A DNA stretch of 64,000 bases, from contig NZ_MPKW01000005.1 in NCBI RefSeq assembly GCF_009729415.1, positions 124,001 to 188,000 on the forward strand, given 5' to 3'. Both the position numbers and the translations under genes were made by a program. Source of the DNA: Mycolicibacterium sp. CBMA 234. GTDB taxonomy: Bacteria > Actinomycetota > Actinomycetes > Mycobacteriales > Mycobacteriaceae. Of this stretch, positions 11,609-21,249 are shown in pieces (positions within the stretch are counted from its first letter, which is position 1; each line of letters starts with the position of its first letter). The notes under the pieces were generated by a model. The model saw nothing but the letters and a program-made list of their open reading frames with translations, was not told the origin of the DNA and ran no database searches.

Positions 11609-12157
11609 CTATTTGCAGACGTCTTTGATCTGCTTCTCGGCGGCGTCGGCGTCATCGAGGCGCACCTTCTGCTGCTGATCGTCCGGCTGATCGCCGGCGG
11701 TCGCCGCGACACCGATGTCCATCAGGGTGCTGCCGTATTTGCGAGCCGTCGCCGCGAGGTCGGTGGGCACTGCCGGATCGATCTTGTCCAACACGTACTG
11801 CCCGCCGGTAATCAGCGCCATCCGGGCGTTGGCCGCCACCGCCAGCGCGCCGACCGGATCGTTCGGTCCACTGGGAACCGACAGATTCGTGTTGATCGCG
11901 ATGCTCTTGCTCACTCGCTTAATCGCGTCGCACAGTGCGATCTTGGCCGTGTCCTGCTCGGCCTCCGTGTATTCCTTGGCCTGATGTTTGACGGCGTACA
12001 ACGCGTATCCGCCCACACCGATGCCGATCAGGCCGATGACAACAGCCACGATCGCGATGATCTGCGGGACAGACACCGAAGCCGACGGCGCGCCAGTGTC
12101 CTTGGCGGGCGTGCTCAGCGTGGAAGTCTTGTCTTCGGTCTTCTCGTCTTCTGGCAT
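11609..12157 (-). CDS. Single-pass membrane protein of unknown function
   Basis: A 182-residue protein with an acidic, Ser/Thr-rich cytoplasmic N-terminus (about 27 residues) and one hydrophobic helix (IIAIVAVVIGLIGIGVGGYALYAV). An extracytoplasmic domain of about 125 residues follows, rich in Ala and Asp. It contains two cysteines (KIALCDAIKR and the C-terminal KDVCK) that could form a disulfide. The topology recalls Mce-associated and other mycobacterial envelope proteins, but I cannot assign a family. It is followed by the convergent hairpin at 11566-11596. Confidence 0.75.
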   Translation of the reverse strand: MPEDEKTEDKTSTLSTPAKDTGAPSASVSVPQIIAIVAVVIGLIGIGVGGYALYAVKHQAKEYTEAEQDTAKIALCDAIKRVSKSIAINTNLSVPSGPNDPVGALAVAANARMALITGGQYVLDKIDPAVPTDLAATARKYGSTLMDIGVAATAGDQPDDQQQKVRLDDADAAEKQIKDVCK

Positions 12158-12179
12158 GCCCGTGATAGTAGCGGCCGGA

Positions 12180-13037
12180 CTAGGTATCGAGCCCGACGTC
12201 GAGCACCCGCACCGAATGTGTCAGCGCACCAATGGCCAGGTAGTCCACCCCTGTTGCGGCATACGCGGCAGCCGAATCCAAGCTCAGCCCGCCCGACGAT
12301 TCCAGCATGGTGCCCGGAGCGCGGGCGTCACGGCGCTGCACCGCGATCTGCGTTTGCCAGACCGGAAAGTTGTCCAACAACACCAATTCGACATTCTCGC
12401 CGAGGATTTCGTCGAGCTGCTCGAGCGAATCCACCTCGACCTCACACGGCAAACCAGGTGCCGCTGCTCGCACCGCCTGCAGTGCCGCCAGCACCGACCC
12501 AGCGGCCGCGACGTGGTTGTCCTTGATCAGCGCGGCATCCCCGAGGCCGAGCCGGTGATTGACTCCGCCGCCGACGCGCACCGCGTACTTCTGCAGTAAC
12601 CGCAATCCGGGCAACGTCTTTCGGGTATCCCGGATGGCCGCGTTCGTGCCGGCCACTTCCTGCACCCAGCGGGCGGTCTCCGAGGCGATGCCGGACAGGT
12701 GGCAGACGATGTTGAGCATGGTGCGTTCGGCCGTCAGCAGGTCCCGCGTCGGCGCCTCCACCGTCAGTACGGAGTCGCCGGGTTTGACCTCGGCGCCGTC
12801 CTCGGCCCGGTCCCGAATCTCGTAGGCGCCCGCGCCGATCACCTTGTCCAACACCAGAACTGCGATGTCCAGCCCCGCGATGACGCCCGGCTGCCGCGAC
12901 ACCATCGACGCGACGGTGGTGGCGTCGGCGGGCACCGTCGCCGCCGACGTGACATCGGGCCCGTAGCGCAGATCCTCATCGAGCGCACGATCGATAATCG
13001 CCTGCGCGTCAGCCAATTCCGCTGCGGTCAACGCCAT
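12180..13037 (-). CDS. nadC: Nicotinate-nucleotide pyrophosphorylase (carboxylating)
   Basis: A 285-residue quinolinate phosphoribosyltransferase, the third enzyme of de novo NAD synthesis. Diagnostic segments are EDLRYGPDVTS, ERTMLNIVCHLSGIAS, RDTRKTLPGLRLLQKYAV, GGGVNHRLGLGDAALIKDNH and EVEVDSLEQ. The ATG at 13035-13037 has a strong GAGGAG site 7 bases upstream. That site decides against the longer frame starting with a TTG at 13070. It is the last gene of the nadA-nadB-nadC operon. Confidence 0.96.
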   Translation of the reverse strand: MALTAAELADAQAIIDRALDEDLRYGPDVTSAATVPADATTVASMVSRQPGVIAGLDIAVLVLDKVIGAGAYEIRDRAEDGAEVKPGDSVLTVEAPTRDLLTAERTMLNIVCHLSGIASETARWVQEVAGTNAAIRDTRKTLPGLRLLQKYAVRVGGGVNHRLGLGDAALIKDNHVAAAGSVLAALQAVRAAAPGLPCEVEVDSLEQLDEILGENVELVLLDNFPVWQTQIAVQRRDARAPGTMLESSGGLSLDSAAAYAATGVDYLAIGALTHSVRVLDVGLDT

Positions 13038-13066
13038 CAGATTTCTCTCCTCTTCGCACACACGCA

Positions 13067-14671
13067 TCAACTAGCCACGGCGACCGGAACAGCCACCGCG
13101 GCGTGGCCGTCGCCGCCCAGGCGCACATCGATCGACACCCCGAACGCCGGATCACGGTCCGGCTGGTCGCTGCGATGGTGGCAGCCACGGGATTCGGCGC
13201 GCGTAGCGGCTGCCGCGGCAACCGCCGATGCAGTCACCGTCAGGGCCGCGTCTTCGACGGCAGCGCGGTCGGACATCACCGTGCCACGCGCTCCGGTCAG
13301 CAGTTCGCTCAGCGTGCCGAGTCCGGCCGCGTCCCGCTCCACCGACGCATATGTCGTCATGGCCCGTTGGAGCACCGCCCGGTCCAGCATCGGCCGCCGA
13401 CCCAAATCCGGTTCCGGCACGCGATTTCCGCCGGCACCGCGCACCCGGGCGGCCGCCGCGCGCCCGGCGCGACCACCGACCACCAGGCCTTCCAACAGGC
13501 TGTTCGACGCCAGCCGGTTACCGCCGTGCATGCCGGTGCGGCCCACCTCGCCAGCCGCATAAAGACCAGCCATCTCCGTGCGACCGTGCACGTCAGTGAC
13601 CACACCACCGCAGCTGTAGTGGGCGCCGGGCACCACCGGAATCGGTTGGCGCGCAGGGTCGATGCCCGCGGCCAGGCAAGCGGCCGTCACCGTCGGGAAT
13701 CGGGTCGCGACGTCCGCGACGCCGCGCGCATCAAGGTAGACATAGTCGTCGCCGGTGGCGGCCAGCCGCGCATCGATGGCCGCGGCCACCACGTCACGCG
13801 GCGCCAGATCACCCATCGGGTGTACGCCGTCGGTCACCGAATCACCGCGGCGGTCCCGCAATACCGCGCCTTCGCCGCGCAGCGCCTCGGTGATCAGCGG
13901 GCACCGCCCGCCGGCCGCGCCCGTGTACAGCATGGTGGGGTGGAACTGAATGAATTCGATGTCGCGGACCGGTAATCCGGCCTGCAGCGCGAGCGCAATG
14001 CCGTCGCCGGTGGAGCCGTCCGGGTTGGTCGTTGCGGTGTAGAGCTGCCCCAGCCCACCGGTCGCCAGGATGACCGACGGCGCCGTCAGTACGCCGAGCC
14101 CGTCGGGACTGAGCACCAGCAGCCCGTTGACCGCACCGTCGTGGTGCAGTACTTGCAGCGCAACGTGATTGGGCCGGATATCGAGCGTCTGAGTCGCAGC
14201 GGCCAGCGCGCGCTGGACTTCAGCGCCGGTGGCGTCGCCGCCCGCATGGATGATGCGACGACGGCTGTGCCCGCCCTCGCGGGTCAGCGCCCAATCACCC
14301 GGCCGGGCTTCATCGAAAGCCGCACCGGCACCGACCAATTCGCGCACCGCGGCGTAACCGTCGGCGACGATCGAGGTGACCGCGTCAACATCGCATAAAC
14401 CGGCGCCGGCGGCGACCGTATCGGCGACGTGCGCCTGTACCGAATCATCGGTGTCCGGGATGACGACGGCGATGCCGCCCTGCGCGTAGGCGGTGGCCGT
14501 CTCGCCGGACTTGCCGACGACCACGACCCGGCTGCCGGCCAGCTGCGCGGCGCGGGCCGCCGCCAGGCCGGCCACCCCGGTCCCGACGACAATCACGTCG
14601 GCCCGCTGGCGCCAGTAGCCCCGCCCGCCGCAGCCACCCAGAGGACGGCCCGCGCGGGCGCTCACTGTCAT
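13067..14671 (-). CDS. nadB: L-aspartate oxidase
   Basis: A 534-residue FAD enzyme oxidising aspartate to iminoaspartate for NAD synthesis. The FAD dinucleotide-binding motif is [19 protein letters not shown] near residue 27. The active-site regions include [20 protein letters not shown] and [30 protein letters not shown] and [16 protein letters not shown] also match the succinate dehydrogenase/aspartate oxidase flavoprotein family. It overlaps nadA by ATGA and is followed by nadC. Confidence 0.96.
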   Translation of the reverse strand: MTVSARAGRPLGGCGGRGYWRQRADVIVVGTGVAGLAAARAAQLAGSRVVVVGKSGETATAYAQGGIAVVIPDTDDSVQAHVADTVAAGAGLCDVDAVTSIVADGYAAVRELVGAGAAFDEARPGDWALTREGGHSRRRIIHAGGDATGAEVQRALAAATQTLDIRPNHVALQVLHHDGAVNGLLVLSPDGLGVLTAPSVILATGGLGQLYTATTNPDGSTGDGIALALQAGLPVRDIEFIQFHPTMLYTGAAGGRCPLITEALRGEGAVLRDRRGDSVTDGVHPMGDLAPRDVVAAAIDARLAATGDDYVYLDARGVADVATRFPTVTAACLAAGIDPARQPIPVVPGAHYSCGGVVTDVHGRTEMAGLYAAGEVGRTGMHGGNRLASNSLLEGLVVGGRAGRAAAARVRGAGGNRVPEPDLGRRPMLDRAVLQRAMTTYASVERDAAGLGTLSELLTGARGTVMSDRAAVEDAALTVTASAVAAAAATRAESRGCHHRSDQPDRDPAFGVSIDVRLGGDGHAAVAVPVAVAS

Positions 14672-15699
14672 TCCCCGCCGCCGGGCTGCCCGATCCCGAT
14701 CATGCGCTGCACACTCAAGCGAGCTGCGGCTGCGACATCTTCGTCAACGTGAACTTCGTCGGCACCGTCGCGCAGGCAGCGCAGCAGCGCCGCCGGCGTG
14801 ATCATCTTCATGTAGGGGCACGACGCTCGGTCGTTGACCGCGAGAAACTCGGTTTCCGGTGCGGCACGGCGCAACTGGTGCAACATGCCGATTTCGGTAG
14901 CGACGAGGACCTGCTTGGCCTGGGTTTCGCGGGCGGCGTCGAGCATGCCTCCCGTCGACAGGATCTTGACCCGGTCCTCGGGCACGGCACCTTCCCCGGC
15001 CAGGTACAGAGCCGAAGTGGCACAACCGCATTCGGGGTGCACGAACAACTCGGCGTCGGGGTGCGAGCGGGCCTGGTCGGCGAGCTCGTCACCGTTGATG
15101 CCGGCGTGCACGTGGCATTCCCCGGCCCAGATGTGGAGGTTCTCCCGGCCGGTCATCCGGCGAACATGCGCGCCCAGGAACTGATCCGGGCAGAACAGCA
15201 CGGTCTTGTCCGCTGGAATCGAGGCGACGACCTCGACGGCGTTGGACGAGGTGCAGCAGATGTCGGTCAGGGCTTTGACCGCCGCGGTGGTGTTGACGTA
15301 CGACACCACGACCGCGTCCGGGTATTCGGCCTTCCACTCCCGCAGATCGTCGGCGGTGATCGAATCGGCCAGAGAGCACCCGGCGCGCTGGTCCGGGATC
15401 AGCACGGTCTTGGCCGGCGACAGGATTTTGGCGGTCTCAGCCATGAAGTGCACGCCGCAGAACACGATGGTGCCCTCGGCGGCGTCAGCGGCGATCCGGG
15501 ACAGCGCCAGCGAGTCGCCCACGTGGTCGGCGATGTCCTGAATCTCGGGCAGCTGGTAGTTGTGCGCGAGGATCGTGGCATTGCGCTCTTTGGCGAGGCG
15601 ACGCACCTCGTCCGCCCACTGCCCATCGGCGACCACATCGCCGTAGGCGGCAGTCCAGTCCGAGCCTTCGGGCTCGATGGTGCGGTCCAGAACCGTCAT
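14668..15699 (-). CDS. nadA: Quinolinate synthase
   Basis: A 343-residue [4Fe-4S] enzyme condensing iminoaspartate with dihydroxyacetone phosphate. Cysteine-bearing motifs typical of NadA are present: [29 protein letters not shown] and [34 protein letters not shown] is also diagnostic. The ATG at 15697-15699 has AAAGGAGAC just upstream. The open frame extends about 310 bases further, through the regulatory region and a relic of nrtR, but that extension is not conserved. An NrtR-like operator lies 26 bp upstream of the start. Confidence 0.96.
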   Translation of the reverse strand: MTVLDRTIEPEGSDWTAAYGDVVADGQWADEVRRLAKERNATILAHNYQLPEIQDIADHVGDSLALSRIAADAAEGTIVFCGVHFMAETAKILSPAKTVLIPDQRAGCSLADSITADDLREWKAEYPDAVVVSYVNTTAAVKALTDICCTSSNAVEVVASIPADKTVLFCPDQFLGAHVRRMTGRENLHIWAGECHVHAGINGDELADQARSHPDAELFVHPECGCATSALYLAGEGAVPEDRVKILSTGGMLDAARETQAKQVLVATEIGMLHQLRRAAPETEFLAVNDRASCPYMKMITPAALLRCLRDGADEVHVDEDVAAAARLSVQRMIGIGQPGGGE

Positions 15700-15724
15700 G
15701 GCCGTCTCCTTTGAACCTGGCCAG

Positions 15725-15747
15725 GTTTTCGACTTATGGTCGAAAAC
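15725..15747. promoter_or_regulatory. NrtR-type operator, copy 1 (nadA-proximal)
   Basis: A perfect inverted repeat, GTTTTCGAC-N5-GTCGAAAAC (arms of 9 bp, spacer TTATG), lies 26 bp upstream of the nadA start. A second near-identical copy lies at 15966-15986. Given the divergent Nudix-type regulator, the most likely reader is NrtR, controlling nadABC. That protein-site pairing is inferred. Confidence 0.8.
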
Positions 15748-15801
15748 ATGCCCCATGCTAGCACTGCCCGAAAAGTGTTTGCCGTCCCGTTCCCTTTTCG
15801 A
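15748..15801 (+). pseudogene. Degenerate duplicate of the nrtR 5' end
   Basis: The bases after operator copy 1 resemble those after operator copy 2 at about 70 percent by eye. The open reading reads [17 protein letters not shown], against [17 protein letters not shown] at the true nrtR start. Both follow the same operator sequence with the same spacing. After about 50 bases the similarity fades. The frame stays open into nrtR, but a fusion would give a protein about 80 residues longer than the usual 230 or so. I read it as a partial tandem duplication that doubled the operator. Confidence 0.6.
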
Positions 15802-15965
15802 CATGAAGCCGCAGTTCAGCGCATCGCCAGGATCCGGCCGCTCCCGTTTCACCACCGGCCGCCGACCTTGACGGACCGCAAACGGGCGCCAGTCGACGTC
15901 CATGAAGCTGGCGGTGAGCTCCTCAGCCCGCCGGCATCGGTGGCCGCCTTTCATGTCCAACGAGT

Positions 15966-15986
15966 TTTTCGACTTATGATCGAAAA
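15966..15986. promoter_or_regulatory. NrtR-type operator, copy 2 (nrtR-proximal)
   Basis: TTTTCGA-N7-TCGAAAA lies immediately upstream of the nrtR start at 15988. It matches copy 1 at all but one inner position (G to A) plus the outermost bases. The position suggests autoregulation. It overlaps an alternative ATG at 15976. A lone half-site TTTTCGAC also occurs at 15795-15802. Confidence 0.78.
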
Positions 15987-15987
15987 C

Positions 15988-16680
15988 ATGTCCACCGCAA
16001 GCGCCGCCCACGAAGTGCTTGCCGTCGTGTTTCAGGTTCAGCCTCAGCAGGCCCGAAAACCGCAGCTCAGCGTGCTGCTCTGGGAACGCGCCATGGAACC
16101 GCAGCGTGGCGCCTGGTCCCTGCCCGGCGGTCAGCTACGACACGACGAAGACATGACGAGTTCGGTGCGCCGGCAGCTCGCCGAGAAGGTTGACCTGCGG
16201 GAACTGACCCACCTCGAACAGCTCGCGGTCTTCTCGGAGCCGAGCCGCGTCCCCGGCCCCCGGACCATCGCCTCGACCTTCCTGGGGCTCGTCCCCTCCC
16301 CCGCCACCCCGGAGCTGCCCGGCGACACTCGCTGGCACCCGGTGTCGGCGCTGCCGCCCATGGCCTTCGACCACCGCCCGATGATCACCCACGCCCACGC
16401 CCGACTCGTGGCCAAGATGTCGTACACCAACATCGGATTCGCGTTGGCGCCACGGGAATTCACGCTCACCACACTGCGGGACATCTACGCGGCAACCCTG
16501 GGCCACCAGGTGGATCCGACGAACCTGCAGCGGGTGCTGGCTCGGCGCGGTGTGATCACCCCGACCGGTACGACGGCGCGCTCCGGGCGCAGCGGCGGCC
16601 GCCCCGCCGCGCTGTACCGATTTACCGACTCGACATACCGCGTTACCGACGAGTTCGCCGCGCTACGCCCACCTAGTTAA
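15988..16680 (+). CDS. nrtR: NrtR-like Nudix-related regulator of NAD synthesis
   Basis: About 230 residues: an N-terminal Nudix domain ([11 protein letters not shown] ... [21 protein letters not shown]) followed by a C-terminal winged-helix ([16 protein letters not shown] ... [12 protein letters not shown]). The Nudix box is degenerate: after GGQLRHDE the expected R-E and E-E pairs are RQ and EK. Hydrolysis is therefore unlikely and the domain probably senses an NAD-related ligand such as ADP-ribose. It is divergent from nadABC, in the position of M. tuberculosis Rv1593c. The start at 15988 is preferred over 15976 and over the far longer in-frame opening at 15736. No clear ribosome-binding site is seen. 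Confidence 0.88.
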   Translation: MSTASAAHEVLAVVFQVQPQQARKPQLSVLLWERAMEPQRGAWSLPGGQLRHDEDMTSSVRRQLAEKVDLRELTHLEQLAVFSEPSRVPGPRTIASTFLGLVPSPATPELPGDTRWHPVSALPPMAFDHRPMITHAHARLVAKMSYTNIGFALAPREFTLTTLRDIYAATLGHQVDPTNLQRVLARRGVITPTGTTARSGRSGGRPAALYRFTDSTYRVTDEFAALRPPS

Positions 16681-16690
16681 CCTACGGGCC

Positions 16691-16704
16691 GTGACGTAGG
16701 TCAC
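16691..16704. promoter_or_regulatory. CRP-like palindrome upstream of lipase
   Basis: GTGACGTAGGTCAC fits the core GTGA-N6-TCAC of CRP-family sites, with flanking bases C and T instead of the preferred T and A. It lies about 64 bp upstream of the lipase start and just after the nrtR stop. An AT-rich segment follows at 16734-16765 and could hold the promoter. The factor is inferred. Confidence 0.4.
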
Positions 16705-16767
16705 TTTCTGGCCACTTTTCGCGAGCCAGAATTGGTTTTTAAGGTTTCTTTAAGACATGATTTCTCG

Positions 16768-18096
16768 ATGACCATGGGCAATGTAGCCAGGGCGTTCGAC
16801 GCCGAGTGGATCGGCCAGCCGTACCACGAGGACCTCCAACCCGGCATCCGCCCGCTACGGCCCAGCGAGGACGCGTTCTACGTCGCACCTGTCGGCTTCG
16901 AGCACACCGCACCCGGCACCGTCCTGCGGTCCCGTGACGTCGAGCTCGGCTTCATGGGCGTCATCCCGCAGGGGGTCACCGCCACGCAACTGCTCTACCG
17001 CAGCACCGACCTGAACGGCGACGCCCAGGCCGCTGTGACCACCGTCCTGCTGCCCGTCGGCCACAACCCGGCCGCCCGCTGTCCGATCGTGTCCTACCAG
17101 TGCGCGATTGATGCGGTGTCCGACGCCTGTTTCCCGTCGTACGCACTGCGACGCCGCGCCCGGGCCCTCGGCTCGGTCGCACAGCTCGAGTACGTACTGA
17201 TCGCCGCGGTCCTGGCTCAGGGCTGGGCCGTGTCCATCCCGGACCACGAAGGCACCGACGGCATCTGGGGCGCCCCGCACGAGCCCGGCTACCACATCCT
17301 CGACGGCCTGCGCGCCGCCATCAACACCGAATCACTCGGCCTGTTCGCCGACGCGCCGGTCGGCCTGTGGGGCTACTCGGGCGGTGGCCTCGCCAGCGCC
17401 TGGGCTGCGGAGGAGTACGCCGGCTACGCACCGGAGCTCGACGTCGTCGGCGCTGCCCTGGGTTCGCCGGTTGCCAACCTGGGCAACGTCTTCCGCCAGC
17501 TGAACGGCACCTCCAAGGCGGGCCTGCCGGCCACCGTGATCGCCGCGCTGATGCACGTCTACCCCGGCTTGAACCGCGTGATCAACGAGCACGCCACCGA
17601 AGCCGGCAAGGCCATGCTGCGCAACATCGAGGGCATGACCACCGCCGAGGCGGTCTTCCGGCACGCCGGACTCGACATGGACGATCTGCTGAAGTCGCCG
17701 CTGCAGGAGGTGCTCGATACGCCCGAGGTACGGCACGTCTTCGAGAGCATCAAGCTGGGCAAGACCGCGCCGACCCCGCCGCTGCTGGTGATGCAGGCCG
17801 TGCACGACCAGATCATCGCCGTCGGGAACATCGATGAACTGACGGACACCTATGTCATGGGTGGCTCGCACGTGACCTACCACCGGGACATCCTGAGCGA
17901 GCACATCGCCCTGCACCCGCTGGCCGCACCGATGACGCTCAGCTGGCTCGCGGACCGGTTCGCCGGCAAGCCGCTGGGCCCGACGGTCCGGACCTCGTGG
18001 CCGGCCCTGCTGAACCCGGCGACCTACTTCGGCTTGCTCAAGCTCGGTGTGGTCAGCACGAAGGTTCTGCTGGGGCTTCAGGTTGGGCGTCGGTAG
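16768..18096 (+). CDS. Secretory-lipase-family alpha/beta hydrolase
   Basis: About 442 residues of the LIP (secretory lipase) family, in the position of M. tuberculosis Rv1592c. The nucleophile elbow is [20 protein letters not shown] near residue 205. A candidate acid is in [17 protein letters not shown], and a candidate histidine is in [14 protein letters not shown]. The PDHEGTDG motif is typical of the family. No signal peptide is obvious at the N-terminus. The ATG at 16768 ([10 protein letters not shown]) is preferred over an in-frame TTG at 16732. Substrate is unknown; mycobacterial relatives hydrolyse acylglycerols. Confidence 0.85.
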   Translation: MTMGNVARAFDAEWIGQPYHEDLQPGIRPLRPSEDAFYVAPVGFEHTAPGTVLRSRDVELGFMGVIPQGVTATQLLYRSTDLNGDAQAAVTTVLLPVGHNPAARCPIVSYQCAIDAVSDACFPSYALRRRARALGSVAQLEYVLIAAVLAQGWAVSIPDHEGTDGIWGAPHEPGYHILDGLRAAINTESLGLFADAPVGLWGYSGGGLASAWAAEEYAGYAPELDVVGAALGSPVANLGNVFRQLNGTSKAGLPATVIAALMHVYPGLNRVINEHATEAGKAMLRNIEGMTTAEAVFRHAGLDMDDLLKSPLQEVLDTPEVRHVFESIKLGKTAPTPPLLVMQAVHDQIIAVGNIDELTDTYVMGGSHVTYHRDILSEHIALHPLAAPMTLSWLADRFAGKPLGPTVRTSWPALLNPATYFGLLKLGVVSTKVLLGLQVGRR

Positions 18097-18127
18097 CCGG
18101 TAATCCGTTGTGGGGCAACGCCGCTCG

Positions 18128-18835
18128 TCAGCCGACGGGCGGCAATGCCTCATCGGTTGCAGCGACCGGCACCGCCGGCCCCGCGGCCAAAACCGGCACC
18201 ACAGGCGGCCAGGCACCCAGATCGTCGCGCTTGGTCGCCAACGTGCAGAACAGGTAGACCAACGCGGCGACGCCTGCCGGGAAGACCAGCGTCGTGGCAA
18301 CCACCCATGGGGAATGGCCGAAGAACACCGGCGGTGCCTCGACCAGGTACGCCACCCGATGGTCCGGGGCTAGCGGCGTGCCCACCAAGTCCGGCGTCCC
18401 GTAGCGCCAATGGGCAAGGGCCGCACCAACTCCGGTTAGTGCGCCGGCGGCCGCGACACTGCCGATCGCCAGTGCACCGGCCAGCAGTGGGCCACGATGA
18501 GCCCGCCACTGCCACACCAAGGTTGCCGCCACCACGGCGATCACCGCGAGGAGCCCGATCGCCAAGGCGCCGCCCAAAAAGACCCGGTCCGCCTCGTCAC
18601 CGAAGTAGCCGTGGACGCGGTCGCCCTTCTTGGTCAATGCGAGGACACCATCCACCGGCGGCGCGAGAAACGCCCACAGCGCGCCGACCAGCGCACCTGT
18701 CAGTGCCAGTCCGACGACGACGCGCAGCGCTGCCGCGCCATGCGAAAGCTTTGGCGGCGGCGCGGTTTCGGCGCCGGTCGCTACCTGCGGCTCTTCGCGC
18801 GGGCGTTCATCGCCGGCTTCGATGGGCTGGGTCAC
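18128..18835 (-). CDS. DUF2567-type polytopic membrane protein
   Basis: 235 residues with a polar Pro/Glu-rich N-terminus (about 30 residues) and four clear hydrophobic helices. These are [60 protein letters not shown] and [19 protein letters not shown]. It matches the mycobacterial family next to bsaP (Rv1591 position). The GTG at 18833-18835 overlaps the bsaP TGA (GTGA), so it belongs to the bioB-bsaP transcript. Function is unknown. A role linked to biotin is suggested only by position. Confidence 0.78.
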   Translation of the reverse strand: MTQPIEAGDERPREEPQVATGAETAPPPKLSHGAAALRVVVGLALTGALVGALWAFLAPPVDGVLALTKKGDRVHGYFGDEADRVFLGGALAIGLLAVIAVVAATLVWQWRAHRGPLLAGALAIGSVAAAGALTGVGAALAHWRYGTPDLVGTPLAPDHRVAYLVEAPPVFFGHSPWVVATTLVFPAGVAALVYLFCTLATKRDDLGAWPPVVPVLAAGPAVPVAATDEALPPVG

Positions 18836-19071
18836 CGCTGGGTCTCCAGGTCCTTCGAGTCCACCACCCCGTGCCGCGAGCACTTGGCCCACCAGCCGTC
18901 AGGGCGCACCTGCACCACCATGCGACGGCCGCACTCGGCGCAGAAACGCGGCGCCTCCAGACCGAGCTGTGCCGTGGTCGGCATGACGGCGCCGTCAGCG
19001 GCATCCGTCGCAACGCCGGTGTAAACGTTGAACTTGCCGGCACTGACCGGTGCGGGCAATTCGCGTGTCAT
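18832..19071 (-). CDS. bsaP: Biotin synthase auxiliary protein BsaP
   Basis: 79 residues with a treble-clef-like metal motif: [17 protein letters not shown], then [14 protein letters not shown]. Actinobacterial BsaP (M. tuberculosis Rv1590) carries Fe-S cofactor used by the local type of BioB to regenerate its auxiliary cluster. Position directly after bioB and the three-Cys pattern support the call. The ATG at 19069-19071 overlaps the bioB TGA by one base; a GTG one codon earlier is also possible. Confidence 0.85.
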   Translation of the reverse strand: MTRELPAPVSAGKFNVYTGVATDAADGAVMPTTAQLGLEAPRFCAECGRRMVVQVRPDGWWAKCSRHGVVDSKDLETQR

Positions 19072-20084
19072 CACAGCGTGGCGTTGAGGGCCTTGATCGG
19101 CATCTGCAGATCGTCGAGCAGTTCCAGGTCCGACTCCGCCGGGCGACCCAGCGTGGTCAGGTAGTTGCCGACGATGACGGCGTTGATACCGCCCAGGATG
19201 CCTTGCTTGGCGCCGAGGTCGCCGAGGGTGATCTCGCGACCACCGGCGAAGCGCAGCATGGTGCGCGGCATGGCCAACCGGAACGCGGCGACGGCACGCA
19301 GCGCGTCGGCGGCCGGCAGCACCTCGAGGTCACCGAACGGGGTGCCCGGGCGCGGGTTCAGGAAGTTCAGCGGAACCTCGTGCGGGTTCAGCTCGGCCAG
19401 GTTGGCGGCGAACTCGGCGCGCTGCTCCAGCGTCTCGCCCATACCGAGGATGCCGCCACAGCAGACCTCCATGCCGGCCTCACGCACCATCTCGAGCGTC
19501 TCCCAACGCTCTTCCCAGGTGTGGGTGGTGACGACGTTCGGGAAGTACGACTTCGAGGTCTCGAGGTTGTGGTTGTAGCGGTGCACGCCCATGGCCTTGA
19601 GCCGGTCGACCTGCTCCTGATCGAGCATGCCCAGCGAGCACGCGATCTGGATGTCGACCTCGTTGCGGATGGCCTCGATACCGGCGGCCACCTGGGCCAG
19701 CAGGCGCTCGTCGGGCCCGCGCACCGCGGCGACGATGCAGAACTCAGTGGCGCCGGTCTTGGCGGTCTGCTTGGCGGCCTCGACCAGGCTCGGCACATCG
19801 AGCCAGGCGCTGCGCACCGGCGACGCGAACAGGCCGGACTGCGAACAGAAGTGGCAATCCTCAGGGCAACCGCCGGTCTTCAGGCTGATGATGCCCTCGA
19901 CCTCGACCTCGGGGCCACACCACTTCATGCGCACGTCGTGCGCCAGGGCCAGCAGGTCTTCCAGACGGTCGTCGGGCAGCTGCAGCACCTCGAGCACCTG
20001 CTGCTCGGTGAGGCCTTCGCCTCGCTCCAAAACCTGCTCGCGGGCGATACCCAACACGTCAGTCGCGGCCTGAGTCATCGGCAC
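19071..20084 (-). CDS. bioB: Biotin synthase (radical SAM)
   Basis: A 337-residue radical SAM enzyme inserting sulfur into dethiobiotin. The SAM-cluster motif is [14 protein letters not shown] near residue 72. Further landmarks are [29 protein letters not shown] and [10 protein letters not shown]. It is followed by bsaP and the DUF2567 gene in one coupled operon. The start at 20084 ([15 protein letters not shown] or a Met two residues earlier) faces the divergent bioQ across a BioQ-like box. Confidence 0.96.
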   Translation of the reverse strand: MPMTQAATDVLGIAREQVLERGEGLTEQQVLEVLQLPDDRLEDLLALAHDVRMKWCGPEVEVEGIISLKTGGCPEDCHFCSQSGLFASPVRSAWLDVPSLVEAAKQTAKTGATEFCIVAAVRGPDERLLAQVAAGIEAIRNEVDIQIACSLGMLDQEQVDRLKAMGVHRYNHNLETSKSYFPNVVTTHTWEERWETLEMVREAGMEVCCGGILGMGETLEQRAEFAANLAELNPHEVPLNFLNPRPGTPFGDLEVLPAADALRAVAAFRLAMPRTMLRFAGGREITLGDLGAKQGILGGINAVIVGNYLTTLGRPAESDLELLDDLQMPIKALNATL

Positions 20085-20114
20085 TCCTTACTCCAGGCCG
20101 GCTGCGGCCCATAA

Positions 20115-20130
20115 CTTGAACGGTGTTTAG
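20115..20130. promoter_or_regulatory. BioQ-like box between bioB and bioQ
   Basis: CTTGAACGGTGTTTAG contains TGAAC-GGT-GTTTA, one mismatch from the symmetric TGAAC-N3-GTTCA seen at 23108-23120. It lies 31 bp upstream of bioB and 10 bp upstream of bioQ. BioQ boxes of this type are known in mycobacteria and corynebacteria, including at the bioQ-bioB intergenic region. Confidence 0.82.
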
Positions 20131-20139
20131 GATACAGAC

Positions 20140-20727
20140 GTGCAACTGCACCGAAGCGACGTGGTGGCCAAGGCCGCCGAGATCCTGGACAACTACGGCA
20201 TCGCCGACCTGACCATGCGCAGGCTCGCGCGTGAGCTGAGCGTCAGTCCGGGCGCTCTGTACTGGCATTTTGCCGACAAACAGGAGCTCCTGGGCGCGGT
20301 GGCAGACCGGCTGCTGGCGTCCGCTGCCGCCGTCGCGGTGGCTGGAGAGTGGCCTGAGCGCATCGTGGCGCTGTGTTCGGCACTGCGCGACGCCCTGCTG
20401 TCCGCGACCGACGGCGCAGAGCTGGTCTCGGCCAGTTTCTCCGCCGGCCGGTCGGCCGAGCTGGGCCGGATCGTCGATGCGCTGGCCGAGGCGTGTGCCG
20501 ATTCCGGGCTGACAGCCGATGACGCCGAACTCGCGGCCCGCACCATCGTCTACTACGTGCTGGGCTTCACTGCCGACGAGCAGTCGCGGCTGCAATGGGA
20601 CGCTGCCGGCGCCACCGTCGCCGACGCCGACACGGTGTGGTCCGAGAATGCCGGTGGACGTTTCGCCTTCGGCCTGGACTTGCTGATCGACGGCCTCGCG
20701 GCGCACGCCATCACCCCGCGGCCGTGA
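20140..20727 (+). CDS. bioQ: TetR-family biotin regulator BioQ
   Basis: 195 residues. The TetR helix-turn-helix is VVAKAAEILDNYGIADLT followed by RRLARELSVSPGALYWHF. The divergent position to bioB, with a BioQ-like box in between, supports BioQ, the repressor of biotin synthesis in mycobacteria. The GTG at 20140 starts only 10 bases past the box. The C-terminal domain ends in a helix-rich segment (FGLDLLIDGLAAH) likely used for dimerisation. Confidence 0.9.
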   Translation: MQLHRSDVVAKAAEILDNYGIADLTMRRLARELSVSPGALYWHFADKQELLGAVADRLLASAAAVAVAGEWPERIVALCSALRDALLSATDGAELVSASFSAGRSAELGRIVDALAEACADSGLTADDAELAARTIVYYVLGFTADEQSRLQWDAAGATVADADTVWSENAGGRFAFGLDLLIDGLAAHAITPRP

Positions 20728-20728
20728 A

Positions 20729-20754
20729 CTAGATCAGATACCTAGATCAGATAC
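20729..20754. repeat. Perfect tandem duplication of 13 bp
   Basis: CTAGATCAGATAC occurs twice head to tail (20729-20741 and 20742-20754). The second copy contains the stop codon and last codons of the convergent phosphoesterase gene; the first lies between that stop and the bioQ stop. It looks like a slippage duplication with no coding effect. Confidence 0.9.
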
Positions 20755-21248
20755 TCGGTGCGGTTATCGCCGTCCCAATGCCGCAGCCCCACAAAGGAAC
20801 CCACGATCTCGGCCGGGCGCCCGGCCACAGCCAACGCCGCCGCCAGCCGCTCGGCCGAAACACGACGGCCGAGCGTCACATGCGGGGTCCAGTCCCCCGG
20901 TTGAGTGTGCGGCATCGGTTCCGACGTCAGATGATCCGCGGCTAGCCGGCAGGCCGCGGCGTGGATGTCGAGTAGCTCGGCACTCGGCACGATCATTCGC
21001 GCCAATACCGCCGCCGATCGCCCGAACACCAGCGCGGAGCCAACCCGGCAGCGCAGCGGGAAACGCGGCAGCAGCACCGAAAGCGCTTCAGCGACAGCAT
21101 GATCCATGCCACTGGCCACCACCAACGTTACGTGCGGCCGAGCCGCAGGAGACTGCGCCGACACCCCGGCCGCCCGGAGGCCATCCCAGGCATGCCGGAT
21201 CACGGCCTCGGTGTCGAGGTCGAACAGCAGCTCGACCGAATGCACCAT
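20742..21248 (-). CDS. 2H phosphoesterase / 2'-5' RNA ligase-like protein
   Basis: 168 residues with the two HxT motifs that define the 2H superfamily: ARPHVTLVV near residue 38 and WTPHVTLGR near residue 125. The family hydrolyses or ligates 2'-5' or cyclic phosphodiesters. The substrate here is unknown. The ATG at 21246-21248 lies one base beyond the bioD TGA, so it is the last gene of the bioF-bioD transcript, as at M. tuberculosis bioD. Confidence 0.85.
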   Translation of the reverse strand: MVHSVELLFDLDTEAVIRHAWDGLRAAGVSAQSPAARPHVTLVVASGMDHAVAEALSVLLPRFPLRCRVGSALVFGRSAAVLARMIVPSAELLDIHAAACRLAADHLTSEPMPHTQPGDWTPHVTLGRRVSAERLAAALAVAGRPAEIVGSFVGLRHWDGDNRTEYLI

Positions 21249-21249
21249 G

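Noticed and set aside
15736..15987. N-terminal extension of NrtR to the ATG at 15736
   Set aside because: It would add about 84 non-family residues. The interval contains both operators and a degenerate copy of the gene start.
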